Shown in pieces: positions 35,815 through 44,144 of a DNA stretch of 64,000 nucleotides. The position numbers and the translations under genes were made by a program. The stretch comes from Bacteroidota bacterium (GTDB lineage: Bacteria > Bacteroidota > Bacteroidia > Chitinophagales > Chitinophagaceae), in contig JAFAEM010000010.1 in assembly GCA_023424015.1 (NCBI GenBank), positions 62,001-126,000 of the forward strand. Direction: 5' to 3'. Numbering within the stretch: the first letter of the stretch is position 1; every line of letters starts with the position of its first letter. The notes beneath the pieces were generated by a model. It made no database searches and was not told the origin of the DNA. It saw only the letters and a list, made by a program, of their open reading frames with translations.

Positions 35815-36414
35815 CTAATCATCAAACTTTGACGACGCCAGTATTGCAGCCAGTTCCTTCCCTATTCCCTCGTCGGAATATGTTACCGTAATGCCAAAAT
35901 CGTAACCCATATGAAGCCTGCTGTAAATAGCCATATTAATTACCATTTCGTTGGGCAGGGTGGCTATAACCCGGAACTTTCGGAATTCCAGGCCGCCGAT
36001 CTTTTCCACATGAGATGATGTATCTACACGTGTCCCAGGCGCCTGGCTTTCCAGGGTCTCGACAATGATTGATTTCACTTTCACATCTTCCTCGTCCCAT
36101 TCACCATCCACAGCAGGATCAAAAGGAGTGATCGTAGCTGTGAGCGTATTAGTTTCTCCTTTTTTCAGGCTGACCAGGGTTTGCATTTCGCTATAGTCAA
36201 GTTTATCATTATAGGTGTTCTCAACAGCGGTAGCACCCCTGCTGTTGTTGGCGCTGATCTGGGCAGAATCAAGTCTGGTGAAATCGGTGGGAATATCGAT
36301 CTTCCAGCCCACTTGTGGATACACCACTCCGCGAGTTTTGACTTTTGAGTTTGATTGCCCTTTACAACTAAAAAAAACAGTTATCGATATAATAGCCAGG
36401 AAAAGAAGTCTCAT
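35815..36414 (-). CDS. hypothetical lipoprotein
   Basis: The 199-residue protein has a signal peptide with a Cys at about 17 (ITVFFSC), so it should be lipid-anchored. The mature part is beta-rich with no family I recognise; visible pieces are YPQVGWKIDIPTDFTRLDS, EMQTLVSLKKGE and YGFGI-like MGYDFGITVTYSDE. The pattern of a 'W.IDIP..F' start followed by two beta blocks resembles the many Bacteroidota lipoproteins that hold a PsbP/Mog1-like fold, but this is only a guess. It is convergent with the SGNH gene, two bases apart. Confidence 0.65.
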   Translation of the reverse strand: MRLLFLAIISITVFFSCKGQSNSKVKTRGVVYPQVGWKIDIPTDFTRLDSAQISANNSRGATAVENTYNDKLDYSEMQTLVSLKKGETNTLTATITPFDPAVDGEWDEEDVKVKSIIVETLESQAPGTRVDTSSHVEKIGGLEFRKFRVIATLPNEMVINMAIYSRLHMGYDFGITVTYSDEGIGKELAAILASSKFDD

Positions 36415-36544
36415 ATATAAATTTGTTCGTTGATGGATGGAATATGTAACCAGTGCTCCGGCATTGGACTGGTTTTATGCCATATCGATGACTGAACATA
36501 AAGGTCATCAACGTATACACTACTAAACGTTCAAAGGAAGTTAG

Positions 36545-37009
36545 CTATAGCGGAGATCTCCGTTGCGTAAGCTGTTCTGCAAGCCCAACCAGTATACCTT
36601 CCGGTCCACGTACATAACAGAGCCGATATAAGTCCTGGTATCGGACCACTTCGCCTACAAGCTGACCACCGACTTTTTCAAGCCTTGTAAGTGTATGGTC
36701 GAGGTTCTCTACTGTAAACATAACCCGTAAATACCCGAGCGAGTTAACCGGCGCCCTCCGATGGTCGGCTACAACAAGAGGCGTAATAAATTTCGAGATT
36801 TCAAGACGGCTATGTCCATCTGGTGTCACCATCATGGCAATTTCCACCTCCTGGTCTCCCAATCCGGTGACCCGTCCAGCCCATTCACCAGCCACAGTCG
36901 CGCGGCCTTCCAGCCGAAGACCCAGTTCATAAAAAAAGCCGATCGCATCATCGAGAGATTCTACGACGATACCAACGTTATCCATTCTGATCACTTTACT
37001 CTGTACCAT
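36545..37009 (-). CDS. VOC (glyoxalase/bleomycin resistance) family protein
   Basis: The protein has 154 residues. MDNVGIVVESLDDAIGFFYELGLRLEGR at about 9-36 opens the vicinal-oxygen-chelate fold. The second half has RVMFTVENLDHTLTRLEKVGGQLVGEVVRYQDLYRLCYVRGPEGILVGLAEQL, with the Glu/His-type metal ligand positions only partly visible. Such proteins are lyases, dioxygenases or antibiotic binders; without partner genes the substrate is unknown. It lies eight bases downstream of the beta-barrel gene on the same strand and may be cotranscribed with it. Confidence 0.85.
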   Translation of the reverse strand: MVQSKVIRMDNVGIVVESLDDAIGFFYELGLRLEGRATVAGEWAGRVTGLGDQEVEIAMMVTPDGHSRLEISKFITPLVVADHRRAPVNSLGYLRVMFTVENLDHTLTRLEKVGGQLVGEVVRYQDLYRLCYVRGPEGILVGLAEQLTQRRSPL

Positions 37010-37017
37010 ATTAATGA

Positions 37018-37536
37018 TTAGTCAAACCTATATCCAAATTGTAAACCAAAATACCGGATCCGCAAATTCTTGTTGGGAATATTTACCATAAATATTTTTG
37101 TAACCGTACGTCGCTGATCGCCCAGGTAAGCAGCAATCGCATATTTGAAACCAATATCCGTTGTAAATCCAATATCCCGTACCGAATGCCATCCCGGTCC
37201 CACGGTAGCAGATAGTGAAATCCTGTTTGAAACAAAAAATTGAGGGCCTGCCTTTATAGTATAAATAGCAGCAGTTTTATTTTCCCGTCCCCTCGCATCC
37301 AACACATAAAGCTTGTCGCCGATAAACCTTTCTGCACCTGCTTCGACCAGGACTTGCAGCTTATTTTTTGCAAACAAAAACGCATCAACACCTACCCCCA
37401 TCCCGACCTCATTATTGGCCAGCCCTCTCAGACCCACATCTGCATTGGCCGAAGCCACCAGGTGTAATGACTTATCAAACTGGCCATACGTTTTGCAGGA
37501 TAAGAACCAAAAAGCAAAAACAAATAAAAACCGCAT
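37018..37536 (-). CDS. small exported beta-barrel-like protein
   Basis: The 172-residue protein has a signal peptide (to about 18, KTYGQ). It alternates short hydrophobic strands and ends in YFGLQFGYRFD, an aromatic C-terminus expected of an outer membrane barrel of about eight strands. KPQFFVSNRISLSATVGPGWHSV resembles strands of small OmpW/opacity-like barrels. No family name can be given with certainty. It sits upstream of the VOC gene with the same orientation. Confidence 0.65.
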   Translation of the reverse strand: MRFLFVFAFWFLSCKTYGQFDKSLHLVASANADVGLRGLANNEVGMGVGVDAFLFAKNKLQVLVEAGAERFIGDKLYVLDARGRENKTAAIYTIKAGPQFFVSNRISLSATVGPGWHSVRDIGFTTDIGFKYAIAAYLGDQRRTVTKIFMVNIPNKNLRIRYFGLQFGYRFD

Positions 37537-37597
37537 TGATTATAACAGGTCGTTAGTAATGATGTTTTCCAAGCCGTTTAATTCAACAGGCTGCGCC

Positions 37598-37963
37598 CTA
37601 CCCTGCTCTTAAAATTTTTTCCATCTTTTTACCCTTGGCCAGTTCGTCGATCAGTTTATCCAGGTATCTCGCCTTTTTAGTAAGAGGATTTTCTATTTCT
37701 TCAACACGATAACCACAAATCATTCCCGTGATCAGTTGGGCATTGGGATTAAGTTTCGCCCTCTTAAAAAATGTTTCAAAGTTTACTTTCTCCTCAATTA
37801 GTTGTTTCAGTTTCTTCTCATCAAACCCCGTCAGCCATTCGATCACCTGGTGTAATTCTTTTTTTGTCCGTCCTTTGCTTTCCACCTTTGTAACATAGTG
37901 AGGATATACCGATGCAAATATCATTTTTGCAATTCGCGCATCGTGTTCGGGCGTTGTTTTCAT
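37598..37963 (-). CDS. DUF2200 family protein
   Basis: I place the start at the ATG at 37963 (MKTTPEHDARIAKM), as the frame to 38050 adds residues not typical of the family and the shorter protein (121 residues) matches the usual DUF2200 length. Motifs are FASVYPHYVTKVESKGRTKKELHQVIEWLTGF near 14-45 and LNPNAQLITGMICGYRVEEIENPLTKKARYLDKLIDELAKG near 65-105. The family is small, cytoplasmic and of unknown function. It is unlinked to its neighbours by operon signs. Confidence 0.88.
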   Translation of the reverse strand: MKTTPEHDARIAKMIFASVYPHYVTKVESKGRTKKELHQVIEWLTGFDEKKLKQLIEEKVNFETFFKRAKLNPNAQLITGMICGYRVEEIENPLTKKARYLDKLIDELAKGKKMEKILRAG

Positions 37964-38040
37964 GCATTTTGTTTTTGATGAATCAATAAAGTTGAAAAGC
38001 TGAAATAATTTCCATAGTTCCGGGGGATCGCACAAATGGG

Positions 38041-38631
38041 TTACTTCCATTTAATGTCAAACCTGCCATCTTTGATCACGATCGAATCTGACAGGGAAGT
38101 AACAAATGAAGTATCACTTAAGCGTTTAAATAGCTTACCCGAAAATTCACCCGACAGGATCCCGCGCAGCGTATCAATTCTGGACACGGTAACCAAAAAG
38201 TCCGGTTTGGTATCCGACAGCAAATATGACTGTTCCTGCTGACCCTGCACCGAGAGCCAATATCCCACTTTAATGGTGTCCTGACTTAGTGTACTATATG
38301 AACCTATGCCCCGAAAATTCGTTGTAAGATTGATCGAGACTTTTTCAGAAGTACTCCAGGAACCATTTTTATAAAAAACCTTATCGGCATCCAGCCTGAT
38401 ATCTCCATCACTGGAATAATAGGCGCCGGAAAGGTTTTCCCTGCATCCACCTGCAAAAGGGAAACAAACCTTTCCATAGTTGGTCCACACCGACTCGTTT
38501 AAAAGAAATCCAAAAGTATTTTCCCCAGTTTGTGTTTTTGCGGGAAGGGATAGTACAACACCTGTATCGTCCTTACGGCACGAAAAAAAGATCAACTGTG
38601 ATAGGCATAAAAAAATAATATGTCGCTTCAT
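38041..38631 (-). CDS. hypothetical lipoprotein (DUF6252-like)
   Basis: The 196-residue protein has a lipoprotein signal with Cys at about 18 (FFSCRKD). The start of the mature part, LSLPAKTQTGENTFGFLLNESVW, is a pattern I know from many Chitinophagaceae lipoproteins (LPxxTQTGxNTFGxLxN..W), associated with DUF6252, whose function is unknown. Later segments are beta-rich: GEFSGKLFKR and IKDGRFDIKWK. It lies 18 bases downstream of the GHL10-amidase gene and may form an operon with it. A role in envelope work is inferred only from that. Confidence 0.7.
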   Translation of the reverse strand: MKRHIIFLCLSQLIFFSCRKDDTGVVLSLPAKTQTGENTFGFLLNESVWTNYGKVCFPFAGGCRENLSGAYYSSDGDIRLDADKVFYKNGSWSTSEKVSINLTTNFRGIGSYSTLSQDTIKVGYWLSVQGQQEQSYLLSDTKPDFLVTVSRIDTLRGILSGEFSGKLFKRLSDTSFVTSLSDSIVIKDGRFDIKWK

Positions 38632-38648
38632 GGCATCTTATTTCAATT

Positions 38649-40682
38649 CTATTTATCGGATCCTGCCTCCAACAAAGTTTTCACCCGCTCTTTTACATAC
38701 CCGTTCTCAAAATAAGGATAGATGTTTTTTCCCGGGCAGGTGGTTTGCCTGCTGTGATCACGATGTGTGGCGATGGTCTCTGGTGAAATATTATGCTTCG
38801 TACAAAAATATGCAATAAGCTTTACCAACACATCCAATAAGTTTTGATTGAGTTCCTGTTGCTCATAATTACCGAGAAAAGAGATCAATAAATGACCAGT
38901 CGGATCGTATTCAGTGTTGGTCTCACCAACTGTATTGACATTTCTTCCTTCATACACTGTACCATCGGGTGCAATAAGATAATGATAGGGCACATCAGTC
39001 CAATTGCGGTCGGGTCCCATACTCCAGGTTTGTATATTTTTCAATCTCCTGGCTCCATCATCTGCTGCAGTGAGCAGGCGTCCGCCTTCGTGATGCACCG
39101 TGATTCGGGTTGGTGTATGTTGCTTGTAAGGCCTGGCATCAGCCGCCTGCCAACCTGAACGAGGGATAATGGCCAGGATATTTGGATGCATCTCAGTTCT
39201 CATGCTCTCATTACCCGTACGATCAACCGCCGAGACGGCTACGGCGTTGAGCTTAACTTTACCATCATGTGGCTCCAATTGAAGCGTGCGTTCAGCCTGG
39301 TTTAAAATTCGATAGCTCCAGTTCCTGCCATATTGATAATATACCACCCAACGAAAAACATCCGATTCATTGCTATGATGCCATTTGATATCAACTTTAT
39401 CATTTGACTGGTTTACGTCCACCGTGGGGGCTGCAGGTGCATCATTATCAAGCCAGCTGCTTGCTGGCACCAGGGCATCGGAACGGTAAGGCCCTTCAAC
39501 AAGGGCTTTAGCCATATTCGGATTTTTAGCAACCGAGCCTACATTCCAATGCACTACACCACTACTGCCTGGCAACATCCCGCGTGAGATCATGATTTGG
39601 CTTAGCGTCTCATTCACATTCACGACGCTGGTATCGCGACCTACACTGATACCTGGCCATAAGTGACGATTTTTAGTATTTTCTTCCGACCACCAGCCCA
39701 ACAGTACCGGGTAGCTTTGTGCAATTCGATTGATCGGCCAATACAATTGCGGTGAGAAATAATCTATCCAGCCCTTATTTAGCCAAAGTTTTGCATCCGC
39801 ATACAACACTTCATATTGATCAAAGCCTCCGATCGATTCGGGATATCCCGGACGCCAAATACCAAAAGGGCTTAATCCAAATTTTACATGCTTTTTCTCG
39901 GCTTTTATCTCTTTGTATAAACGCTGTATAAATGTATTCACACTTTCGCGGCGCCAGTCGCCGCGGGATAATTTTCCACCGTCCGCTATATAATTCTTCC
40001 AGCTTGTACTATCTGGAAAATCTTCATTACCATTATAAGAGGGATAAGGATAAAAATAATCGTCAAAATGAACGCCATCTATATCATATCTCTTTACGAT
40101 ATCCATCACTACTTGTACACCATGGTCCTGTGTTCCTTTCAATGAAGGATCAAACCACCAATAACCCTCTTTCAGTTTTACTACCAGCTCTGGCTTTGTT
40201 TTTACCACTGAGCTTTCACTAACCTCCCCACCCGCAACATGATGAGCACGATAGGGGTTCAGCCAAACATGCAACTCGAGACCGCGCTCATGGGCTGCTT
40301 CTACCCAAAACTCCAGCGGATCGTAATAAGGCTCAGGTGCACGGCCCTGCACACCACTGAGATAATAAGACCAGGGTTCGAGAGAACTGTTATAAAGGGC
40401 ATCTGCCTGGGGCCGCACCTGGAATATCACCGCGTTAAAATGATGAGCTTTCAAAAAATCCAGCATTTCAATGGCTTCCTTTTTTTGTTCCCCGGTCGAG
40501 AGACCTTTCTTGCTGGGCCAGTTTATATTGGCTACGGTTGCCACCCAGGCCGCTCGAAATTCCCTGGCCACTTTCGGTGCAGCGTGGCTTATTTTGTCTG
40601 CAACCTTTCTGGACGAGGTGCAGGAGATAAAAAAGAAAATAAAAACAGGGATACCCAGGATTCTAAATGATCGCATAGACAT
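38649..40682 (-). CDS. lipoprotein with GHL10 glycoside-hydrolase-like, FnIII-like and N-acetylmuramoyl-L-alanine amidase domains
   Basis: I place the start at the ATG at 40682 (TTG at 40688 and an ATG at 40676 are also in frame), giving about 677 residues. A lipoprotein signal ends FFISC. Domain 1, about 40-350, is GHL10/DUF187: FRAAWVATVANINWP, FNAVIFQVRPQADALY, RGLELHVWLNPYRAH, YDIDGVHFDDYFYPYP with the Asp-Asp pair. A linker of FnIII type lies at about 410-505. The last part, about 530-660, is an amidase_2/PGRP-like domain with Zn ligands in ITVHHEGG, THRDHS and TTCPGK. Together these should trim peptidoglycan: the amidase removes the peptide stem, and GHL10 may cleave denuded glycan. The fusion is notable. 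Confidence 0.92.
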   Translation of the reverse strand: MSMRSFRILGIPVFIFFFISCTSSRKVADKISHAAPKVAREFRAAWVATVANINWPSKKGLSTGEQKKEAIEMLDFLKAHHFNAVIFQVRPQADALYNSSLEPWSYYLSGVQGRAPEPYYDPLEFWVEAAHERGLELHVWLNPYRAHHVAGGEVSESSVVKTKPELVVKLKEGYWWFDPSLKGTQDHGVQVVMDIVKRYDIDGVHFDDYFYPYPSYNGNEDFPDSTSWKNYIADGGKLSRGDWRRESVNTFIQRLYKEIKAEKKHVKFGLSPFGIWRPGYPESIGGFDQYEVLYADAKLWLNKGWIDYFSPQLYWPINRIAQSYPVLLGWWSEENTKNRHLWPGISVGRDTSVVNVNETLSQIMISRGMLPGSSGVVHWNVGSVAKNPNMAKALVEGPYRSDALVPASSWLDNDAPAAPTVDVNQSNDKVDIKWHHSNESDVFRWVVYYQYGRNWSYRILNQAERTLQLEPHDGKVKLNAVAVSAVDRTGNESMRTEMHPNILAIIPRSGWQAADARPYKQHTPTRITVHHEGGRLLTAADDGARRLKNIQTWSMGPDRNWTDVPYHYLIAPDGTVYEGRNVNTVGETNTEYDPTGHLLISFLGNYEQQELNQNLLDVLVKLIAYFCTKHNISPETIATHRDHSRQTTCPGKNIYPYFENGYVKERVKTLLEAGSDK

Positions 40683-40782
40683 GAGCAAATTGAATTTTGG
40701 TTTAAAAATACAGTAAAACGCACCAGGCAGTCATTAGAATTGCCGCTCTAAATAAATTTACAAGCCGAAACTTCTGAAACTG

Positions 40783-40790
40783 TAAATTTG
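40783..40790 (+). promoter_or_regulatory. -7 box just before the permease gene
   Basis: TAAATTTG matches TAnnTTTG and ends four bases before the ATG at 40795. Transcription from it would yield an essentially leaderless message. No clear -33 element was found. Confidence 0.35.
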
Positions 40791-40794
40791 GATT

Positions 40795-42048
40795 ATGATC
40801 CGGAGAACGTTAGAAATCATTAGCAGCAGTTTTAAAATGGCGATGCTGGAGCTATGGAAGAACAAGCTCCGCACCTTTCTCTCCCTGTTTGGGATCACGA
40901 TCGGCATCTTTTGTATCATTGGCGTACTCGCTGTCGTCAATAGTCTCGAGCATAATATCAAAAACGAGGTCAATTCTCTGGGGAACAACACGATCTATAT
41001 TGATAAATGGGATTATACAGCCGGTGGTCACGACTACCCCTGGTGGAAATATGTTAACAGGCCTGTACCTAAATACGAAGAGCTTAAACAGATCAAAGAC
41101 CGTACTGCCAGTGCTAAGTTCGCGGCATTCAATATTAATGTTACCGACAACGTCGAATACCGCGGTAGCGTTTTGTCAAATGTGAAGTTGTACGGCATCA
41201 CACCGGATTTCATCCAGATTCAACCGCTGGACATTGCTTATGGACGTTTCTTGACCGAATCTGAATTTGACCGGGGCAATAACACGATCGTAGTGGGAAA
41301 TGAGATCGCTGAAAAATTGTTTGGCTCATCCGAACTGGCAGTTGACAAAAATGTGACCATCCGGGGCAAGAAAGTGCTGGTCGTAGGTGTCATAAAAAAA
41401 CAGGGCAAGCAAATGATCGGTGGCTGGGATTTTGACCAGAGCGTTTTATTACCATATAAATTTGCTCGTACCATTATGAATGAATTGCGCTCAGACCCCG
41501 TGATCCTGGTCCAGGGTCAGGATAATCTCAGCAGCAAAGCCCTCAAAGACGATCTGATAGGCACCATGCGTGCGATCCATAAACTTAGCCCTACACAGGA
41601 AGATGATTTTGCACTGAATGATATCAATGATCTCACCGAATCCATCAGTGTCGCTTTTGTAAGTCTCAATATCGGTGGCTGGGCCATTGCCGCGTTGTCG
41701 CTTATTGTGGGCATGTTTGGGGTGGCCAATATCATGTTTGTGTCTGTGCGGGAAAGAACCAGTCAGATCGGTCTTAAAAAAGCCATTGGCGCAAAAAAAC
41801 ATATCATATTAACGGAGTTCCTGCTCGAATCGGCATTTCTATGCATCATAGGCGGGTTGATAGGCTTAGTCCTGGTATTCTTATTGACGCAGATTTTAAG
41901 CGGCTTTCTCGACTTCCCTGTTTTTATTTCAACCAACAATATGATCATGGCCATCGTGATCTGTATTATTGTAGGTGTTCTTGCCGGCTTCATTCCCGCC
42001 TCGCAGGCCGCTCGGATGGATCCTGTAGTCGCGATCAGAAGCAAGTAA
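40795..42048 (+). CDS. MacB/FtsX-type ABC transporter permease
   Basis: The 417-residue protein has a first membrane helix at about 30-50 (FLSLFGITIGIFCIIGVLAV). A periplasmic MacB_PCD domain at about 50-240 follows (IYIDKWDYTAGGHDYPWWKY, VVVGNEIAEKLFG, FVGVIKKQG-like VVGVIKKQGK). The three C-terminal helices at about 285-410 form the FtsX domain with SVRERTSQIGLKKAIGAKKHIILTEFLLES and ASQAARMDPVVAIRSK. It would be the membrane half of a mechanotransmission ABC exporter, e.g. for lipoproteins or macrolides. No ATPase or adaptor gene is next to it, so the partner is elsewhere. Confidence 0.9.
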   Translation: MIRRTLEIISSSFKMAMLELWKNKLRTFLSLFGITIGIFCIIGVLAVVNSLEHNIKNEVNSLGNNTIYIDKWDYTAGGHDYPWWKYVNRPVPKYEELKQIKDRTASAKFAAFNINVTDNVEYRGSVLSNVKLYGITPDFIQIQPLDIAYGRFLTESEFDRGNNTIVVGNEIAEKLFGSSELAVDKNVTIRGKKVLVVGVIKKQGKQMIGGWDFDQSVLLPYKFARTIMNELRSDPVILVQGQDNLSSKALKDDLIGTMRAIHKLSPTQEDDFALNDINDLTESISVAFVSLNIGGWAIAALSLIVGMFGVANIMFVSVRERTSQIGLKKAIGAKKHIILTEFLLESAFLCIIGGLIGLVLVFLLTQILSGFLDFPVFISTNNMIMAIVICIIVGVLAGFIPASQAARMDPVVAIRSK

Positions 42049-42328
42049 GCAATCATTAGTCTGTAGTCGTTAGCATGTAGTAATCTCAGGGACCTGGGTC
42101 ACCGCCTAATCCTCAATTCCCAATCAATGCTGTCCGGAATAAAATTTTGGATCGTTGACAAGACCTTTCACTCGCTGGGCTTCCTGTTCTCCATAGCAGA
42201 TTTTTTAACACGTGGGCGTCTTTCACGTGCTCGCCGTGCCCGCCGTGGTTTATAGTGCAACAGAGTTCCCCGTCAATAATGATTCCTAACCTGATAGCTT
42301 TCGGGTCCCAATTCCTAATTTTGCCCTT
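42049..42328. other. 280-base gene-free spacer with a fragment of the CAC/GTG-rich repeat family
   Basis: No open frame of note. The stretch at about 42209-42242 has CACGTG and CCGTG clusters reminiscent of the repeats at 45.4 and 49.2 kb, but degenerate. The tsaD -7 box lies at the right end. Confidence 0.4.
42316..42323 (+). promoter_or_regulatory. tsaD: -7 box just before tsaD
   Basis: TAATTTTG matches TAnnTTTG and ends five bases before the ATG at 42329, which predicts a very short or absent leader. I did not find a fitting -33 TTG. Confidence 0.4.
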
Positions 42329-43384
42329 ATGTCGGTTACAGCTCATATTAATGTGTTGGCGATTGAATCATCCTGTGATGAAACATCCGCTGCTGTTTGT
42401 CGAGACGGGAGAATACTTTCAAATATCATTGCCACGCAGAGAGTGCATGAGCAATATGGTGGTGTGGTACCCGAACTCGCCAGCCGGGCACATATGCAAA
42501 ACATCGTGCCGGTGGTGGATGCAGCATTGAAAAAAGCAGGTTGTGAGCTGGGTGATCTCGCTGCGATCGCGTTCACGCAATCGCCAGGGTTGATCGGCTC
42601 CCTGTTGGTGGGTGCCCAATTTGCAAAATCACTTTCTCTTTCTTTGAATAAACCCCTGATCGCAGTGCATCACATGCAGGCGCATGTGATCGCCAATCTT
42701 ATCGATGATCCAAAACCATCTTTTCCCTTTTTATGCCTGACGGTAAGCGGGGGCCATACGCAAATCGTAGTTTGCGAATCACCGACCAGCATGCGGGTGA
42801 TCGGAGAAACGATCGATGATGCAGCAGGTGAAGCATTTGACAAATCAGCAAAGCTCCTGGGACTTCCCTACCCCGGCGGGCCCCTTATTGATAAATATGC
42901 TTCAAAAGGAAATGCCGGCCGCTTCAAATTTCCAGAGCCCCAGGTTCCCGGCCTGAATTTTAGCTTCAGTGGCTTGAAAACCTCGATCCTTTATTTTTTG
43001 CAAAATGCTGGCAGCAGCCTCGTTTACAAAGAAGAATTCAGGGCTACAGAGGAGGAGAAGCAAAACTTTATCAGGGAGAACCTGGAGGATATCTGCGCAT
43101 CGATCCAGCACCGGATTGTTTCGATATTACTTAACAAACTTAAAAAGGCAGTGGCAGAGACCGGCATCCGGGATATTTGCCTGGCAGGCGGCGTATCGGC
43201 AAACAGTGGTCTGCGGCAGGCGTTTGAAGAACTGGGTAAAAAATATAAGCTCCAAACCTTCATACCTGCATTTGAATATTGCACCGACAATGCAGGCATG
43301 ATAGCCATTACCGGTTATTATAAATACCTGGCCGGCGAGTTCGCTGATCTTTCCGTTGGTGCGTCCGCAAGGGCCGAATGGTAA
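42329..43384 (+). CDS. tsaD: tRNA N6-adenosine threonylcarbamoyltransferase
   Basis: TsaD transfers the threonylcarbamoyl group to adenosine 37 of ANN-decoding tRNAs. The protein has 351 residues. It shows VLAIESSCDETSAAVCRDG near 9-27, HEQYGGVVPELASRAHMQNIVPVV near 40-63, and the metal-binding HHMQAH near 113-118. LCLTVSGGHTQIV near 135-147, DDAAGEAFDKSAKLLGLPYPGGP near 161-183, LNFSFSGLKTS and CLAGGVSANSGLR with the C-terminal metal ligand FEYCTDNAGMIA complete the match. It is cytoplasmic and essential in most bacteria. The next gene starts 20 bases after its stop, so cotranscription with trmN6 is likely. Confidence 0.97.
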   Translation: MSVTAHINVLAIESSCDETSAAVCRDGRILSNIIATQRVHEQYGGVVPELASRAHMQNIVPVVDAALKKAGCELGDLAAIAFTQSPGLIGSLLVGAQFAKSLSLSLNKPLIAVHHMQAHVIANLIDDPKPSFPFLCLTVSGGHTQIVVCESPTSMRVIGETIDDAAGEAFDKSAKLLGLPYPGGPLIDKYASKGNAGRFKFPEPQVPGLNFSFSGLKTSILYFLQNAGSSLVYKEEFRATEEEKQNFIRENLEDICASIQHRIVSILLNKLKKAVAETGIRDICLAGGVSANSGLRQAFEELGKKYKLQTFIPAFEYCTDNAGMIAITGYYKYLAGEFADLSVGASARAEW

Positions 43385-43403
43385 ACTTCTGAATCGTCCC
43401 TGC

Positions 43404-44132
43404 ATGTCCAATACCTTTTTTCAATTCAAACAATTCACAATTCACCAGGATCGTTGTGCCATGAAGGTTACAACCGATGCCTGTTTGTTTGGCGCCTGGG
43501 TAACCCATCAATGCCGGAACACAATTAGAGAACCCCTGGTGCTGGATATAGGCACTGGCACGGGACTGTTGTCACTGATGATTAGCCAAAAAATAGAGTC
43601 AGTTATTGATGCCGTAGAAATCGATCGCGAAGCTTTTGAACAGGCGAGACAAAATTTCGAACTCTCTCCCTGGAAGAATAGTATACAAGCGATAATAGGC
43701 GACGTGAGACAATTGGCGTTTGATAAACTTTACGAGATTATTATTAGCAATCCTCCATTCTATGAAAATGATCTTAGATCACCGAGCATCGGTAAAAACA
43801 AAGCTCATCATGATGAAAGCCTTTTGTTGACTGAACTTATTAGCGTGATTAAAAAAAACCTCCATCCAACGGGGAAGTTTTTCTTATTGCTCCCCTACCG
43901 TAGAAATAATGAGATCAAAAAGGTTTTCGAAGAGTCAGCACTTCGATTGATATCAAAAATAGAAGTCCGTCCCACCACCCGACACAAACCCTTCCGTATC
44001 ATGTTAGAAGGTATGCATGCAAGCGAAATAAAGGAAGATGGCAACACCGCTGAAATCGTAATCAAAGATGAGCAGAACCGATATACACAAGATTTCACTG
44101 AATTACTAAAAGACTATTATTTGCATCTTTAA
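43404..44132 (+). CDS. tRNA1(Val) (adenine-37-N6)-methyltransferase-like enzyme
   Basis: The longer frame overlaps tsaD, and the true start is probably the ATG at 43404 (MSNTFFQFKQFTIHQDRCAM), giving 242 residues. The family signature FQFKQFTIHQDRCAMKVTTDACLFGAW at about 5-31 matches TrmN6/YfiC. Next are VLDIGTGTGLLSLMIS near 47-62 (SAM site) and IIISNPPFYEND near 112-123, with the NPPF catalytic motif of adenine N6-methyltransferases. It methylates A37 of tRNA-Val in other bacteria. It is downstream of tsaD, itself a tRNA-A37 modifier, and convergent with the saccharopine-dehydrogenase-like gene. Confidence 0.9.
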   Translation: MSNTFFQFKQFTIHQDRCAMKVTTDACLFGAWVTHQCRNTIREPLVLDIGTGTGLLSLMISQKIESVIDAVEIDREAFEQARQNFELSPWKNSIQAIIGDVRQLAFDKLYEIIISNPPFYENDLRSPSIGKNKAHHDESLLLTELISVIKKNLHPTGKFFLLLPYRRNNEIKKVFEESALRLISKIEVRPTTRHKPFRIMLEGMHASEIKEDGNTAEIVIKDEQNRYTQDFTELLKDYYLHL

Positions 44133-44144
44133 ACCTTCTGGTAA

